IMG/VR virus record: IMGVR_UViG_3300025225_000006
Span: 1 to 23,675 of that record
Direction: 5' to 3' (one strand)
DNA length: 23,675 bases
DNA from: a virus
Below, one piece after another: positions 14,728 to 23,016 of this stretch. Every line of letters begins with the position of its first letter. Position 1 is the first letter of the stretch. The position numbers were made by a program, and so were the translations under genes. Below the pieces are notes generated by a model that saw only the letters and a list, made by a program, of their open reading frames with translations, had not been told where the DNA came from and did not search any database.

Positions 14728-16494
14728 ATGAGCAAGACTGTGGTCGAGAGTGTTATCAAACGTTTCGTGGAAACTCCGACACCCCAGGTCATTGCGGTTA
14801 CAGGACCATGGGGCGTTGGCAAAACGTTCGCCCTAAAAAGCCTCCTGGAGGGGTATCGAGGCAATCCAGCGGTCCACCGCTACGCATACACGTCCATATT
14901 TGGGGCTCAAAGTACTGGTGAAATCCGAACCTCGCTGCTTTCGAGGAGACAGTCGTTCCCATTTTTAGATGACGCCGAACTTGCGGCAGCGCCGAGCAAA
15001 CAACGCCTACTCGCCTCTTTCAACCGTAAGCGCAGTCAGATCGCAGACAAGGCGAATTTCAAACAAGCCTACGATAGTTTGCGAGAAGCAGCACCGTGGG
15101 GCGGAAAGCACATCCTCGTCGCCGCTGAGACATTGGCGGGCTCCCTCGTAAGCGACATGCTCGTAGTCCTAGACGACATCGAACGCATTGGAGAGCGTCT
15201 TTCATTCGAACACTTTCTTGGGCTCGTGACAGAGCTCCGAGATCAGCAGCGGTGCAAGGTGATTCTCGTCTTCAATGAAGACGGCTTCAAGAAAGAACAC
15301 CGTGCGACTTATGAGCGCTACGCAGAAAAGGTCGTTGACCAACAGCTTCGCTATCGGCTTGACGAAGCTGACGCCGCTGCCATAGGCATAGCGGCAGACA
15401 CTCCGAATCGTGACCTCCTCGTCGCAACTTGTGCTGGTCTACGTATTAACAATATTCGGGTGCTTCAACGGATCGAGACGGCCATGAAACTGATCACGCC
15501 GGTTATCGCCGACTTATCCCCTTCCATCCAGCATCAGTTGGCTGTCACCGTCCCGGTATTTGCGTGCTCCATATATGAGAGAGCACGGGGTTTCCCCGAG
15601 CCGGAGACGATGCTCAAATTCAGCGCATACAAACGACCTATGCAAGCTCCAGCAAGGAGCAGTGCAGAGCCCCCCGACACTAGCAATGAGTGGGCAGAGC
15701 TGCTTGACAGCGTGGGCTTCATGAACGCGGACGATTTCGACGCAGCCGTAATGGAGATTATGCAGAGGGGATACGTGGAGGGCTCGCTGGTCAGGCTGCT
15801 TGCCGAAGACTTAGACCGCACTGCACATCGAGAGGAGAAGACTCAAGTCTTTCGGGATGCGTGGTCAATGTTCCGAGATCGCATCGACATGCAGAGTGAA
15901 GAAGTAGTGAAGTCCTTCGTCGATGCCATCGCATCAGCCGCTGATGCGATCGGCCCACACGATTTAGACGCCACAGTTCGCCTCCTCCGTCGATTGGGCT
16001 TCGACAGTGAAGCAAATAGCGTCATCGATCTATACATTGAACAGCGGAAATCCACGCCGAAGATATTCGAGGTTGCGCCCGATAACCCATTGGGAGCCAT
16101 CGTCGATCCCATACTAAAGGAGCGCTTGCTGGATGCCCACCACAAACTAGGCGCTACTTTGACATTAGAGGATGCCGCCATGTTGGTCTTGAAGAACGAC
16201 GAGTGGGATCACGGAATACCCCATGCATTCCAACATGCCACCGCCGCCGATTTGGTCGCCATCTTTGAGAAATTTCAAGGTCCCTCGCTGCGGAGCCTAA
16301 TTACGGGAATCATCCGGCTACCAATCCCCGAGGAGGTGCGCACCCCAATCATGACGGTTCTTTTTGATGCTCTACGGCTAATTGCAGAAAGGTCGGAGCT
16401 CAATCGAATCCGGATCAAGCATTGGGGGTATGACATCGATTCTCTGGCGCCTTCGGCGCAAGTGCGTGCGCCGGAGAAAACCCCGGGCCAGTAG
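14728..16494 (+). CDS. KAP-like P-loop NTPase, accessory gene inserted between S and V
   Basis: The 588-aa protein has a Walker A GPWGVGKT (26-33) preceded by VIAVT. A YAYTSIFGAQSTGEIR segment follows (about 52-67), then Walker B LVVLDDIER (145-153) and a sensor-like VILVFNED (178-185). This is the layout of the KAP and related P-loop NTPases, many of which are linked to phage defence. The C-terminal 350 residues look helical and are not recognised. No membrane helices are obvious, unlike classical KAP proteins. GGGGGCGG upstream supports ATG 14728. Base composition is lower in G+C than S and V. It has no virion counterpart in P2, so it is a moron. Confidence 0.8.
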   Translation: MSKTVVESVIKRFVETPTPQVIAVTGPWGVGKTFALKSLLEGYRGNPAVHRYAYTSIFGAQSTGEIRTSLLSRRQSFPFLDDAELAAAPSKQRLLASFNRKRSQIADKANFKQAYDSLREAAPWGGKHILVAAETLAGSLVSDMLVVLDDIERIGERLSFEHFLGLVTELRDQQRCKVILVFNEDGFKKEHRATYERYAEKVVDQQLRYRLDEADAAAIGIAADTPNRDLLVATCAGLRINNIRVLQRIETAMKLITPVIADLSPSIQHQLAVTVPVFACSIYERARGFPEPETMLKFSAYKRPMQAPARSSAEPPDTSNEWAELLDSVGFMNADDFDAAVMEIMQRGYVEGSLVRLLAEDLDRTAHREEKTQVFRDAWSMFRDRIDMQSEEVVKSFVDAIASAADAIGPHDLDATVRLLRRLGFDSEANSVIDLYIEQRKSTPKIFEVAPDNPLGAIVDPILKERLLDAHHKLGATLTLEDAAMLVLKNDEWDHGIPHAFQHATAADLVAIFEKFQGPSLRSLITGIIRLPIPEEVRTPIMTVLFDALRLIAERSELNRIRIKHWGYDIDSLAPSAQVRAPEKTPGQ

Positions 16495-16502
16495 CAAAAA
16501 AT

Positions 16503-16575
16503 TCGGCTTCGGCGGCCTGGAATCTTTCACTCTCCCCTCTACCCCAGGGGAGTGGTGTTTCCATACTGAAGCCGA
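16503..16575 (+). terminator. Nested hairpins after the NTPase gene, possible terminator
   Basis: An outer 8-bp inverted repeat (TCGGCTTC 16503-16510 with GAAGCCGA 16568-16575) encloses a 7-bp hairpin CTCCCCT/AGGGGAG (16532-16538 with 16546-16552). No strong U-tract follows, so termination is uncertain. The position between the NTPase stop and the V promoter fits a transcription barrier. Confidence 0.4.
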
Positions 16576-16582
16576 GCTGCCG

Positions 16583-16603
16583 TTGTGACGGCCCGGCTCA
16601 CAA
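16583..16603 (+). promoter_or_regulatory. Late-promoter activator site upstream of V
   Basis: TTGT-N13-ACAA repeats the motif at 8292-8312 and 20823-20843. The alternating CG tract at 16623-16634 lies about 35 bp downstream of its centre, as at the FI site. A start 55 bp from the dyad centre would fall at about 16648, one base before the V start codon. Confidence 0.72.
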
Positions 16604-16648
16604 CAACCCCCGCGTGACCCCCACGCGCGCGCACGGCACTCTGCAGGC

Positions 16649-17266
16649 ATGGACCTCGCAGAACTCGCCCGCCTCATCGAAAACCTGATCCGCATCGGCA
16701 CCGTGACCGACGTGCGCCACGGCAACCCGCCTGCCGTACGCGTGCGCACCGGCGGCATCACCACCACCTGGCGCCCGTGGTGCGAACGCCGCGCCGGCGG
16801 CACCCGCACCTGGAACCCGCCCACCACGGGCGAGCAGGTCGTGCTGCTCTGTCCCAGCGGCGAACCATCCAACGGCATCATCCTGTGCGCCATCCCGTCG
16901 GACGCCAACGATGTGCCGAGCCATTCGCCCAGCGAGACCGTCACGCTGTACCCGGATGGCGCCCTCACCAAGTACGACCACGCCGCAGGCCTGCTCACCG
17001 TCCAGGGCGTTAAAACCGTCTTCCTGGAAGCCGCCACAAGCGTCCTAGTGAAGTGCCCGGACACCACCTTCGACGGCTCGGTCACGGTCAAGGGCCTGCT
17101 GTCCTTCATGAACGGCATTGCCGGCCAGGGCGGTGACAACGGCAACGTCATCACCGGCGATCTGACGCACCGAGACGGCAAGCTGTCGTCCAACGATGTC
17201 GTGCTCGACAACCACAGCCATGGGGGCATCAAGCAAGGCGGAAGCTGGACGGACGGCACGCGATGA
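16649..17266 (+). CDS. V: Baseplate assembly protein/spike V (P2 gpV family)
   Basis: The 205-aa protein (P2 gpV 211) starts MDLAELARLIENLIRIGTV. It contains the OB-fold region VRVRTGGITTTWRPWCERRAGG and TGEQVVLLCPSGE, then a beta-helical C-terminus ending GDLTHRDGKLSSNDVVLDNHSHGG. The His-rich end (NHSHGG) is typical of the membrane-piercing spike tip, which coordinates metal. The start has only a weak GCAGG upstream. Its stop overlaps W. Confidence 0.94.
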   Translation: MDLAELARLIENLIRIGTVTDVRHGNPPAVRVRTGGITTTWRPWCERRAGGTRTWNPPTTGEQVVLLCPSGEPSNGIILCAIPSDANDVPSHSPSETVTLYPDGALTKYDHAAGLLTVQGVKTVFLEAATSVLVKCPDTTFDGSVTVKGLLSFMNGIAGQGGDNGNVITGDLTHRDGKLSSNDVVLDNHSHGGIKQGGSWTDGTR

Positions 17267-17610
17267 CAGGGATGAACAACTCCACCGGCCGCGCCGCCGG
17301 CGACGTGGCCCACATCCGGCAATCCGTGCGCGACATCCTCACCACGCCGATTGGCTCCCGCGCCATGCGGCGCGACTACGGCTCGTTGATTCCCGAGCTG
17401 ATCGACCAGCCCATGAACCTTGCCACGCGCCTGCGCGTCATGTCGGCGTCGGTATCGGCGTTGGTGAAGTGGGAGCCCCGCATCCGCGTGGCATCCGTGC
17501 GCCTGGCGGTGGACGGAAACGGCACCACGCTCGTCGACATCGATGCCGACCGCGTAGACGGCCCGCGACGTGAATCGCTCGGCCCCGTCTCCGTAGCGCT
17601 TAGGGGCTGA
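17263..17610 (+). CDS. W: Baseplate wedge protein W (gp25-like)
   Basis: The 115-aa protein equals P2 gpW in length. It has the gp25-family pattern: IRQSVRDILTTPIGSRAMRRDYGS, then LIPELIDQPMN and VKWEPRIRVASVRL. It forms part of the baseplate wedge. ATG 17263 overlaps the V stop (ATGA). An ATG three codons later (17272) is possible. Confidence 0.94.
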   Translation: MTGMNNSTGRAAGDVAHIRQSVRDILTTPIGSRAMRRDYGSLIPELIDQPMNLATRLRVMSASVSALVKWEPRIRVASVRLAVDGNGTTLVDIDADRVDGPRRESLGPVSVALRG

Positions 17611-17612
17611 CC

Positions 17613-18521
17613 ATGGGCGCAATTGACCTCTCACTTTTGCCCGCCCCCACCGTTGTGGAGGCGCTGGACTACGAAGCCATCCTGGCCGAACGCAAAGCGT
17701 ATTTCGTCTCGCTGCATCCGGCCGGCGAGCAGGACGCCGTTCGCGCCACGCTGGAGCTCGAATCCGAGCCCATCAACAAGCTGCTACAGGAGAATGCATA
17801 CAGGGAGCTGGTATGGCGGCAGCGGGTGAACGATGCCGCGCTGGCAGTCATGCTGCCTTTTGCAAAAGGCAAAGACCTCGACAACCTGGTCGCCAACTTC
17901 CACGTCAAGCGCCTCACCGTCCTCCCCGCTGACGACACAACCGTCCCGCCCACCCGGGCCGTCATGGAGAGCGACGAGGCCCTGCGGGAGCGCGCTCAAG
18001 AGGCATGGGAAGGGCTGTCCGTCGCCGGCCCCGCCAAAGCCTACGAGTTCTACGCGCGCTCTGCCGATGGCCGCGTTGCAGACGCTCGCGCCACCAGCCC
18101 GGCCGGCGCAGAAATCGTCGTCTCGGTTCTTTCCCACCTTGGCGATGGCGGCGCAGACGAGAGCTTGCTGCAGATCGTCTATGCGGCTCTTTCCGGGGAA
18201 GACACCCGGCCGTTGGCTGACCGGCTGAAGGTGCAGTCCGCCGCCATTGTCCCGTATCGCATACGCGCCACCGCATACCTTGCGCCCGGTCCTGCAGCAG
18301 AGCCCATCCTAGATGCTGCGCTGAAGCAGGCAAGCCGCTACACCACCGCTCGGCGCCGTATCGGCCGCGATATCAACCGCTCTGCCATCACGGCTGCCCT
18401 TCACGTGGAAGGCGTGGAAAAGCTCGTGTTGGCGGAACCTGCCACCGATATTCCACTGGACCTCACCCAGGCAAGCTACTGCACGGGCGTGGAGATCATC
18501 AACGGGGGTACCAGTGAGTGA
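17613..18521 (+). CDS. J: Baseplate protein J (P2 gpJ family)
   Basis: The 302-aa protein equals P2 gpJ in length. Family segments are IDLSLLPAPTVVEALDYEAIL, ERKAYFVSLHP and GPAKAYEFYARSADGRVADA, with a C-terminal VEGVEKLVL...YCTGVEI. It is a baseplate wedge component at the outer rim. GGGGCTGACC precedes the ATG, and the stop overlaps the GTG of I. Confidence 0.95.
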   Translation: MGAIDLSLLPAPTVVEALDYEAILAERKAYFVSLHPAGEQDAVRATLELESEPINKLLQENAYRELVWRQRVNDAALAVMLPFAKGKDLDNLVANFHVKRLTVLPADDTTVPPTRAVMESDEALRERAQEAWEGLSVAGPAKAYEFYARSADGRVADARATSPAGAEIVVSVLSHLGDGGADESLLQIVYAALSGEDTRPLADRLKVQSAAIVPYRIRATAYLAPGPAAEPILDAALKQASRYTTARRRIGRDINRSAITAALHVEGVEKLVLAEPATDIPLDLTQASYCTGVEIINGGTSE

Positions 18522-19131
18522 TGCCCCGCTGCTACCGCCCAACGCGACACCGCTGGAGCGCAGAGCCGCTTCGACCGGCCAGCGCATTGAGTACGTACCG
18601 GTGCCGCTGCGCGACCTCTGGAACCCGGCCACCTGCCCCGCCGAACTGCTTCCGTTCCTGGCGTGGTCTTTCTCCGTCGACAGATGGAACCCAGACTGGC
18701 CGACGTCCACCAAGCGCGCCGTCACATCCGCGTCGTACCTGGTGCATCGTCGCAAAGGGACCATCGGCGCCATCCGCCGCGCGGTGGAACCGCTCGGGTT
18801 CGAGATCCACGTCACTGAGTGGTGGCAGACGGAGCCGCCCGGCCCCCGTGGGTCTTTCAAGCTCGATGTGGAGGTCGGAGAGTTCGGCATTGACGAAAGC
18901 ACCCACGTCGAGCTGGAGCGCCTGGTCAACGATGCAAAGCCATGCTCGCGCCCGATGTTGGGCCTGCAAATCAGCCTCGTCACGCGCGGCGCAGACAGCG
19001 CCAGTGCAGCCGCCTATCTCGGCGACACATTGACCGTCTACCCCTATGCACCACCAGACATTGTCGTCGCGGGAACCACCCGGTTCTCCGGCGCGACGCA
19101 TCACATCGACACCCTCACCGTCACTCAATAA
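18514..19131 (+). CDS. I: Tail protein I (P2 gpI family)
   Basis: The 205-aa protein has the family motifs LPPNATPLERRAAST, LPFLAWSFSVDRWNPDWP and HRRKGTIGAIRRAVEPLG. It links fibre protein H to the baseplate. I chose GTG 18514 because ACGGGGG lies upstream and the GTGAGTGA overlap with J is typical. It is somewhat longer than P2 gpI (176 aa). Confidence 0.94.
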   Translation: MSDAPLLPPNATPLERRAASTGQRIEYVPVPLRDLWNPATCPAELLPFLAWSFSVDRWNPDWPTSTKRAVTSASYLVHRRKGTIGAIRRAVEPLGFEIHVTEWWQTEPPGPRGSFKLDVEVGEFGIDESTHVELERLVNDAKPCSRPMLGLQISLVTRGADSASAAAYLGDTLTVYPYAPPDIVVAGTTRFSGATHHIDTLTVTQ

Positions 19132-19136
19132 CCGCT

Positions 19137-19712
19137 ATGTCGCAGACATTCTTTGTCGTCCCAACTGCCGCAGGTGAAGCACGCGATGCCAACGCCAAGG
19201 CGCTCGGCCTGCCACGTCGCTACACCCACATGGCCATCGGCGACGGCGGCGGCGCGCTTCCCACGCCGGACAGCAACCGCACAAGCCTCGTGCGTGAACA
19301 CCACCGCGCTCCACTCAACGCCCTATGGCAAGACCCGGGCAACCCCAGCCAATTTGTCGCCGAGCTGGTCATTCCTGAAACGGTGGGCGGCTGGTGGATC
19401 CGTGAGCTCGGTCTGTATGACGAAGACGGCACGCTTTGCTACTACGGCAACTGCCCCGAGACCTACAAGCCTCAGATGGCCGAAGGCTCCGGCCGGACAC
19501 AGGTCGTGCGCATGGCCGTGCTGTCCGCCTCCGGGGCCACCGTGGAATTGAAGATCGACCCCGCGCTGGTCCTGGCCACTCGGCAGTACGTCGATGAAGC
19601 CGCAGTCAGGCCGATTGCACAGCTCGCAAGCAACCAGTTGCTGCACATGACCACGGTATTGCGATCGCTCTGCGACACAAACAGGCTCGTCCTGAAGAAC
19701 CACTATCTATGA
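19137..19712 (+). CDS. H: Tail fibre protein H, baseplate-anchoring portion only
   Basis: The 191-aa protein starts MSQTFFVVPTAAGEARDANA. It contains the N-terminal gpH-type fibre domain (AIGDGGGALPTPD, LVREHHRAPLNALW, ETVGGWWIRELGLYDEDG, LVLATRQYVDEA). P2 gpH is 669 aa, so only the part that docks to I and the baseplate is present. It ends cleanly 10 bp before a second ORF that looks like the distal part. The short length may be a natural two-chain fibre rather than a frameshift. Confidence 0.88.
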   Translation: MSQTFFVVPTAAGEARDANAKALGLPRRYTHMAIGDGGGALPTPDSNRTSLVREHHRAPLNALWQDPGNPSQFVAELVIPETVGGWWIRELGLYDEDGTLCYYGNCPETYKPQMAEGSGRTQVVRMAVLSASGATVELKIDPALVLATRQYVDEAAVRPIAQLASNQLLHMTTVLRSLCDTNRLVLKNHYL

Positions 19713-19722
19713 AAGGTGAAGC

Positions 19723-20361
19723 ATGACTCTTGAACAACAACTGGCAGACGCCATCGCCGCGCAAAATGCCCTGACACAGGTGGTCGCCGGTAAGCAGGCG
19801 CAGATCGATGGGGCGACTGGAGCACAGCAAGCTGCGTTTGCCGCATGGATGGACAACGCGAAGCATCAGTTCGCATCGAACAATCTCCGCGCCCTATTTG
19901 TAGGCGGCTCGGAGAGCAAGTGGTACCCGGTCGTTTTTTCCCTACCGGCCCGCGTGCTTGGCCGCGTCAACATCGGCCGCGGCGTGCACAACGATGCAGA
20001 CAAGTACGGCAAGTTCAACGGTTCAATGAACTTCAGCCTCGATGTCGTCAGCGGTGAATGGGGCGGCGCGCCGGGGCGAGTCATCCCGATCAGTTACCAG
20101 TATTCCTTGGGCACGAACGCCGTGAATCCCTATGTCGCCGACTTTGCAGCAGATGTGTACGGCATGGCGCTCGTCGTTTATCTGTTGGGCCAGCGCACAT
20201 ACGACATCTCAACGTCCTGGCAAGGGGACGTGACGGCCTACACGGCAGACAAAAACAATCTGATCTTTTCCGCCGAAGGCGATGAATACGCGATCTTTCG
20301 AGACGCTAGAACGGAAGTCGCTGCGTCCATGCTGCCCAACAACTATCTTCGAGGAGGTTAA
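19723..20361 (+). CDS. Putative distal tail-fibre/receptor-binding protein
   Basis: The 212-aa protein has a helical N-terminus (MTLEQQLADAIAAQNALTQVV, about 1-50) suited to trimerisation. A beta-rich aromatic body follows (GGSESKWYPVVFSLP, GRGVHNDADKYGKFNGSMNFSLDV, YGMALVVYLLGQRTYDIS). It lies exactly where P2 carries the rest of H and chaperone G. I infer that it forms the host-recognising tip as a separate chain. AAGGTGAAG precedes ATG 19723. No similarity to the P2 G chaperone is seen. Confidence 0.65.
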   Translation: MTLEQQLADAIAAQNALTQVVAGKQAQIDGATGAQQAAFAAWMDNAKHQFASNNLRALFVGGSESKWYPVVFSLPARVLGRVNIGRGVHNDADKYGKFNGSMNFSLDVVSGEWGGAPGRVIPISYQYSLGTNAVNPYVADFAADVYGMALVVYLLGQRTYDISTSWQGDVTAYTADKNNLIFSAEGDEYAIFRDARTEVAASMLPNNYLRGG

Positions 20362-20363
20362 TC

Positions 20364-20789
20364 ATGCAGGCACCGAACGATTCCGTTGGCTTCACAGATC
20401 TGAGCGCCGCTCAGAAGGCCGAGCTCCTGAAACAATGGGAGTCTCAGCAGACTCAAATTGCCAAAGAGCGTTTGCGCATGCAAATCGAAGGCGTGGCCGA
20501 CACAAAGACCCGTGAAGGCGTCATGTCGGACGTCGTCGGCATGATGTTTGTTGGGCTGGCCGAGCTCGTGGTTGCGCTGTCTAAGGCGAAGAGCCTTGCA
20601 GACATTAATTCGGCAGTCGAGCCGCTCTTCACGATCGGCAGTGCCGTCGATTCGGCAGTCAAGTCAGGCGCATTGAAACTGCCCTACATGGTCAAGGATG
20701 GCGGCGCACAGGGCGTGCTGGCTGACATGACGAAACTGTCGAATGGCATCGCCGCAGTCATTGCAGCGTCTGAGCCCGCCGCCAAATAG
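20364..20789 (+). CDS. Hypothetical fibre-cluster protein
   Basis: The 141-aa protein is not recognised. It starts MQAPNDSVGFTDLSAAQKAELL, has a helical first half and a moderately hydrophobic stretch (about 54-73, VMSDVVGMMFVGLAELVVAL), then Ala/Val-rich helices. GAGGAGG six nt upstream makes expression likely. It lies two bases after the distal-fibre stop and is the last gene before the FI promoter. It may be a fibre chaperone or a separate cargo protein; the sequence does not decide. Confidence 0.6.
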   Translation: MQAPNDSVGFTDLSAAQKAELLKQWESQQTQIAKERLRMQIEGVADTKTREGVMSDVVGMMFVGLAELVVALSKAKSLADINSAVEPLFTIGSAVDSAVKSGALKLPYMVKDGGAQGVLADMTKLSNGIAAVIAASEPAAK

Positions 20790-20822
20790 CAGCGCTGCCC
20801 CCGGGGGCTGGGCGCGTTCTTG

Positions 20823-20843
20823 TTGTAGCCCCCAGTCCCACAA
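20823..20843 (+). promoter_or_regulatory. Late-promoter activator site upstream of FI
   Basis: TTGT-N13-ACAA lies ahead of FI, with the CG-alternating tract (20864-20874) about 36 bp downstream of its centre, the same geometry as at V. A start 55 bp from the centre (about 20888) would give FI a leader of about 34 nt containing GGAGGAA. Confidence 0.72.
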
Positions 20844-20921
20844 CACCCAGCGCACGACACGCTCGCGCGCGCGCCGCATCCTACCGGGACGATTCAACGT
20901 CGGCCCATCCCGGAGGAATGC

Positions 20922-22097
20922 ATGCCCACCGACTACCACCACGGCGTCCGTGTCATCGAGATCAACGAAGGCACACGCCCCATCCGCACCATTGAAACCG
21001 CCGTCGCCGGCGTGGTCTGCACGGCCGACGACGCAGACGTGGGCGCCTTCCCGCTCGACACGCCCGTGCTGCTCACCGACGTGCAAGGCGCCGTTGGCAA
21101 AGCCGGCGACAAGGGCACGCTCGCGCGCACGCTGCAGGCCATTGCCGACCAGACCAGCCCGCTCACCGTCGTCGTGCGCGTGGCTGAAGGCAAGGCCGAA
21201 GGCGAGACCACCAGCAACCTGATCGGCACCACCAACGACCAGGGCCGCTACACCGGCATGAAAGCGCTGCTGGCCGCGCGCAACCGCTTTGGCGTCACGC
21301 CGCGCATCCTGGCCGCGCCCGGGCTCGACTCGCTGCCCGTGGCCTCCGAGCTGGCCAGCATCGCGCAGAAGCTGCGTGCCTTCGCTTACGTCAGCGCCGC
21401 CGGCTGCAACACCAAGGAAGACGTCGTCGCCTACCGCCAGAACTTCGGCGCGCGTGAGCTCATGGTGCTCTGGCCCGACTTCGTCGGCTGGGACAGCGGC
21501 GCCAACGCCGAGCGTACGCTGTGGGCCACCGCCCGCGCCGCAGGCCTGCGCGCCAAGATCGACAACGAGACCGGCTGGCACAAGACGCTCTCCAACGTGC
21601 CCGTCAACGGCGTTACGGGCCTCTCGTGCGACGTGTACTGGGATCTGCAGAACCCCGCCACCGACGCCGGCTACCTCAACTCGCACGACGTCACCACGCT
21701 GGTTCATCAGAACGGCTTCCGCTTCTGGGGCTCGCGCACCTGCAGCGCCGACAAGCTCTTCGCCTTCGAGAACTACACCCGCACGGCACAGGTGCTGGCC
21801 GACACGATGGCCGAGGCGCACATGTGGGCCAACGACCTGCCGATGACTCCATCGCTGGTGCGCGACATCCTGGCCGGCGTCAACGCCAAGCTGCGCAGCC
21901 TGGTGCGCAACGGCTACCTGCTGGGCGGCGAAGCGTGGTTCGACCCGGCCGCCAATGGCAAAGACACGCTCAAAGCCGGCCAGCTCGCCATCGACTACGA
22001 CTACACCCCCGTCCCGCCGCTGGAAGACCTCACCTTCCGCCAGCGCATCACAGACCGCTACCTCATGCAGTTTGCCGACGCCGTCAACGCGGCTTGA
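20922..22097 (+). CDS. FI: Contractile tail sheath protein (P2 gpFI family)
   Basis: The 391-aa protein (P2 FI 396) starts MPTDYHHGVRVIEINEGTRPI. Typical sheath segments are IETAVAGVVCTADDAD, LRAFAYVSAAGCNT and a C-terminal RITDRYLMQFADAVN. It forms the contracting outer tail tube. GGAGGAA lies 4 nt before ATG 20922. Confidence 0.97.
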   Translation: MPTDYHHGVRVIEINEGTRPIRTIETAVAGVVCTADDADVGAFPLDTPVLLTDVQGAVGKAGDKGTLARTLQAIADQTSPLTVVVRVAEGKAEGETTSNLIGTTNDQGRYTGMKALLAARNRFGVTPRILAAPGLDSLPVASELASIAQKLRAFAYVSAAGCNTKEDVVAYRQNFGARELMVLWPDFVGWDSGANAERTLWATARAAGLRAKIDNETGWHKTLSNVPVNGVTGLSCDVYWDLQNPATDAGYLNSHDVTTLVHQNGFRFWGSRTCSADKLFAFENYTRTAQVLADTMAEAHMWANDLPMTPSLVRDILAGVNAKLRSLVRNGYLLGGEAWFDPAANGKDTLKAGQLAIDYDYTPVPPLEDLTFRQRITDRYLMQFADAVNAA

Positions 22098-22125
22098 GCT
22101 GCGGCACTACTGACAAGGACCAACG

Positions 22126-22635
22126 ATGGCACTCCCCCGCATCCTCAAACATTTCAACGTCTTCGCTGATGGCGTCTCGCACGCCGGCGAGGTGGAAGAA
22201 ATCACCCTGCCCAAGCTGACCCGCAAGCTGGAGGAATACCGCGCCGGCGGCATGAACGGCCCGATCGACATCGACCTCGGCAATGAAAAGCTGGAGCTGG
22301 AAACCACCTACGGCGGCCTGATGCGCGACATCCTCAAGCAATACGGCACCACCACTGTCGACGGCGCCATGGTGCGCTTCGCCGGCGCCTACCAGGCAGA
22401 AGACACCGGCGGCGTCGATGCCGTGGAAATCACCGTGCGCGGCCGCCACACCGAAGTTGACTTCGGCAACGCCAAGGCCGGCGGCAAAGAGCCCTTCAAG
22501 GTCAAGTCATCCCTTTCGTACTACAAGCTCACCGTCAACGGCGAAGAGTGGATCGAGATCGACCTGGTCAACTTCATCGAGCGCGTGTTTGGCGTCGACC
22601 GCCTGGCAGAACAGCGCAAGGCCATCGGCCTTTGA
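22126..22635 (+). CDS. FII: Major tail tube protein (P2 gpFII family)
   Basis: The 169-aa protein (P2 FII 172) starts MALPRILKHFNVFADGVSHAGEV and contains the family motifs LPKLTRKLEEYRAGGMNGPID and ENxxL-like GNEKLELETTYGG. It forms the inner tail tube inside the sheath. It follows FI by 28 bp with AAGGA upstream. Confidence 0.97.
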   Translation: MALPRILKHFNVFADGVSHAGEVEEITLPKLTRKLEEYRAGGMNGPIDIDLGNEKLELETTYGGLMRDILKQYGTTTVDGAMVRFAGAYQAEDTGGVDAVEITVRGRHTEVDFGNAKAGGKEPFKVKSSLSYYKLTVNGEEWIEIDLVNFIERVFGVDRLAEQRKAIGL

Positions 22636-22689
22636 CCGGCCAACAGCAACGTCATCCAGCATCCCTCCACCCTCTGAGCCCTTACCACC

Positions 22690-23016
22690 ATGGAACAACT
22701 CACCACCAACATCACCCTCGACACCCCCATCAAGCGCGGCGACCAGGTCATCAGCGTGCTGACCCTGCGCAAGCCCGGCAGCGGCGAGCTGCGCGGCGTC
22801 AGCCTGATGGACCTGATGCGCATGGACGTCTCCGCCCTGCATACCGTCCTGCCCCGCATCACCGCGCCCACGCTCACCACTGCAGACGTGAGCAAGCTCG
22901 ACCTGGCCGACCTTGTGAAGATCGCCACTGAAGTGACAGGTTTTTTGCTCTCGAAGCAGGACCGGGAAGAAGCCTTCCTGACCGAGTCGAAAACGCCGCC
23001 GCAGACGTTGCAGTGA
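22690..23016 (+). CDS. E: Tail assembly chaperone E (P2 gpE family)
   Basis: The 108-aa protein starts MEQLTTNITLDTPIKRGDQVISVLTLRKPGSGELRG in pattern, a P2-type E N-terminus, with SLMDLMRMDVSALHTVLPRI after it. E and the frameshift product E+E' act as chaperones on the tape measure. A slippery heptamer at 22941-22947 lies at codons 84-86. The ribosome site is weak. Confidence 0.93.
   Translation: MEQLTTNITLDTPIKRGDQVISVLTLRKPGSGELRGVSLMDLMRMDVSALHTVLPRITAPTLTTADVSKLDLADLVKIATEVTGFLLSKQDREEAFLTESKTPPQTLQ

Noticed and set aside
16378-17634. 418-aa reverse-strand ORF opposite the NTPase end, V and W
   Set aside because: It spans the V promoter and is antisense to V and W. It has no family features.
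20664-21821. 385-aa reverse-strand ORF opposite FI
   Set aside because: It is an antisense shadow of the sheath gene and crosses the FI promoter.
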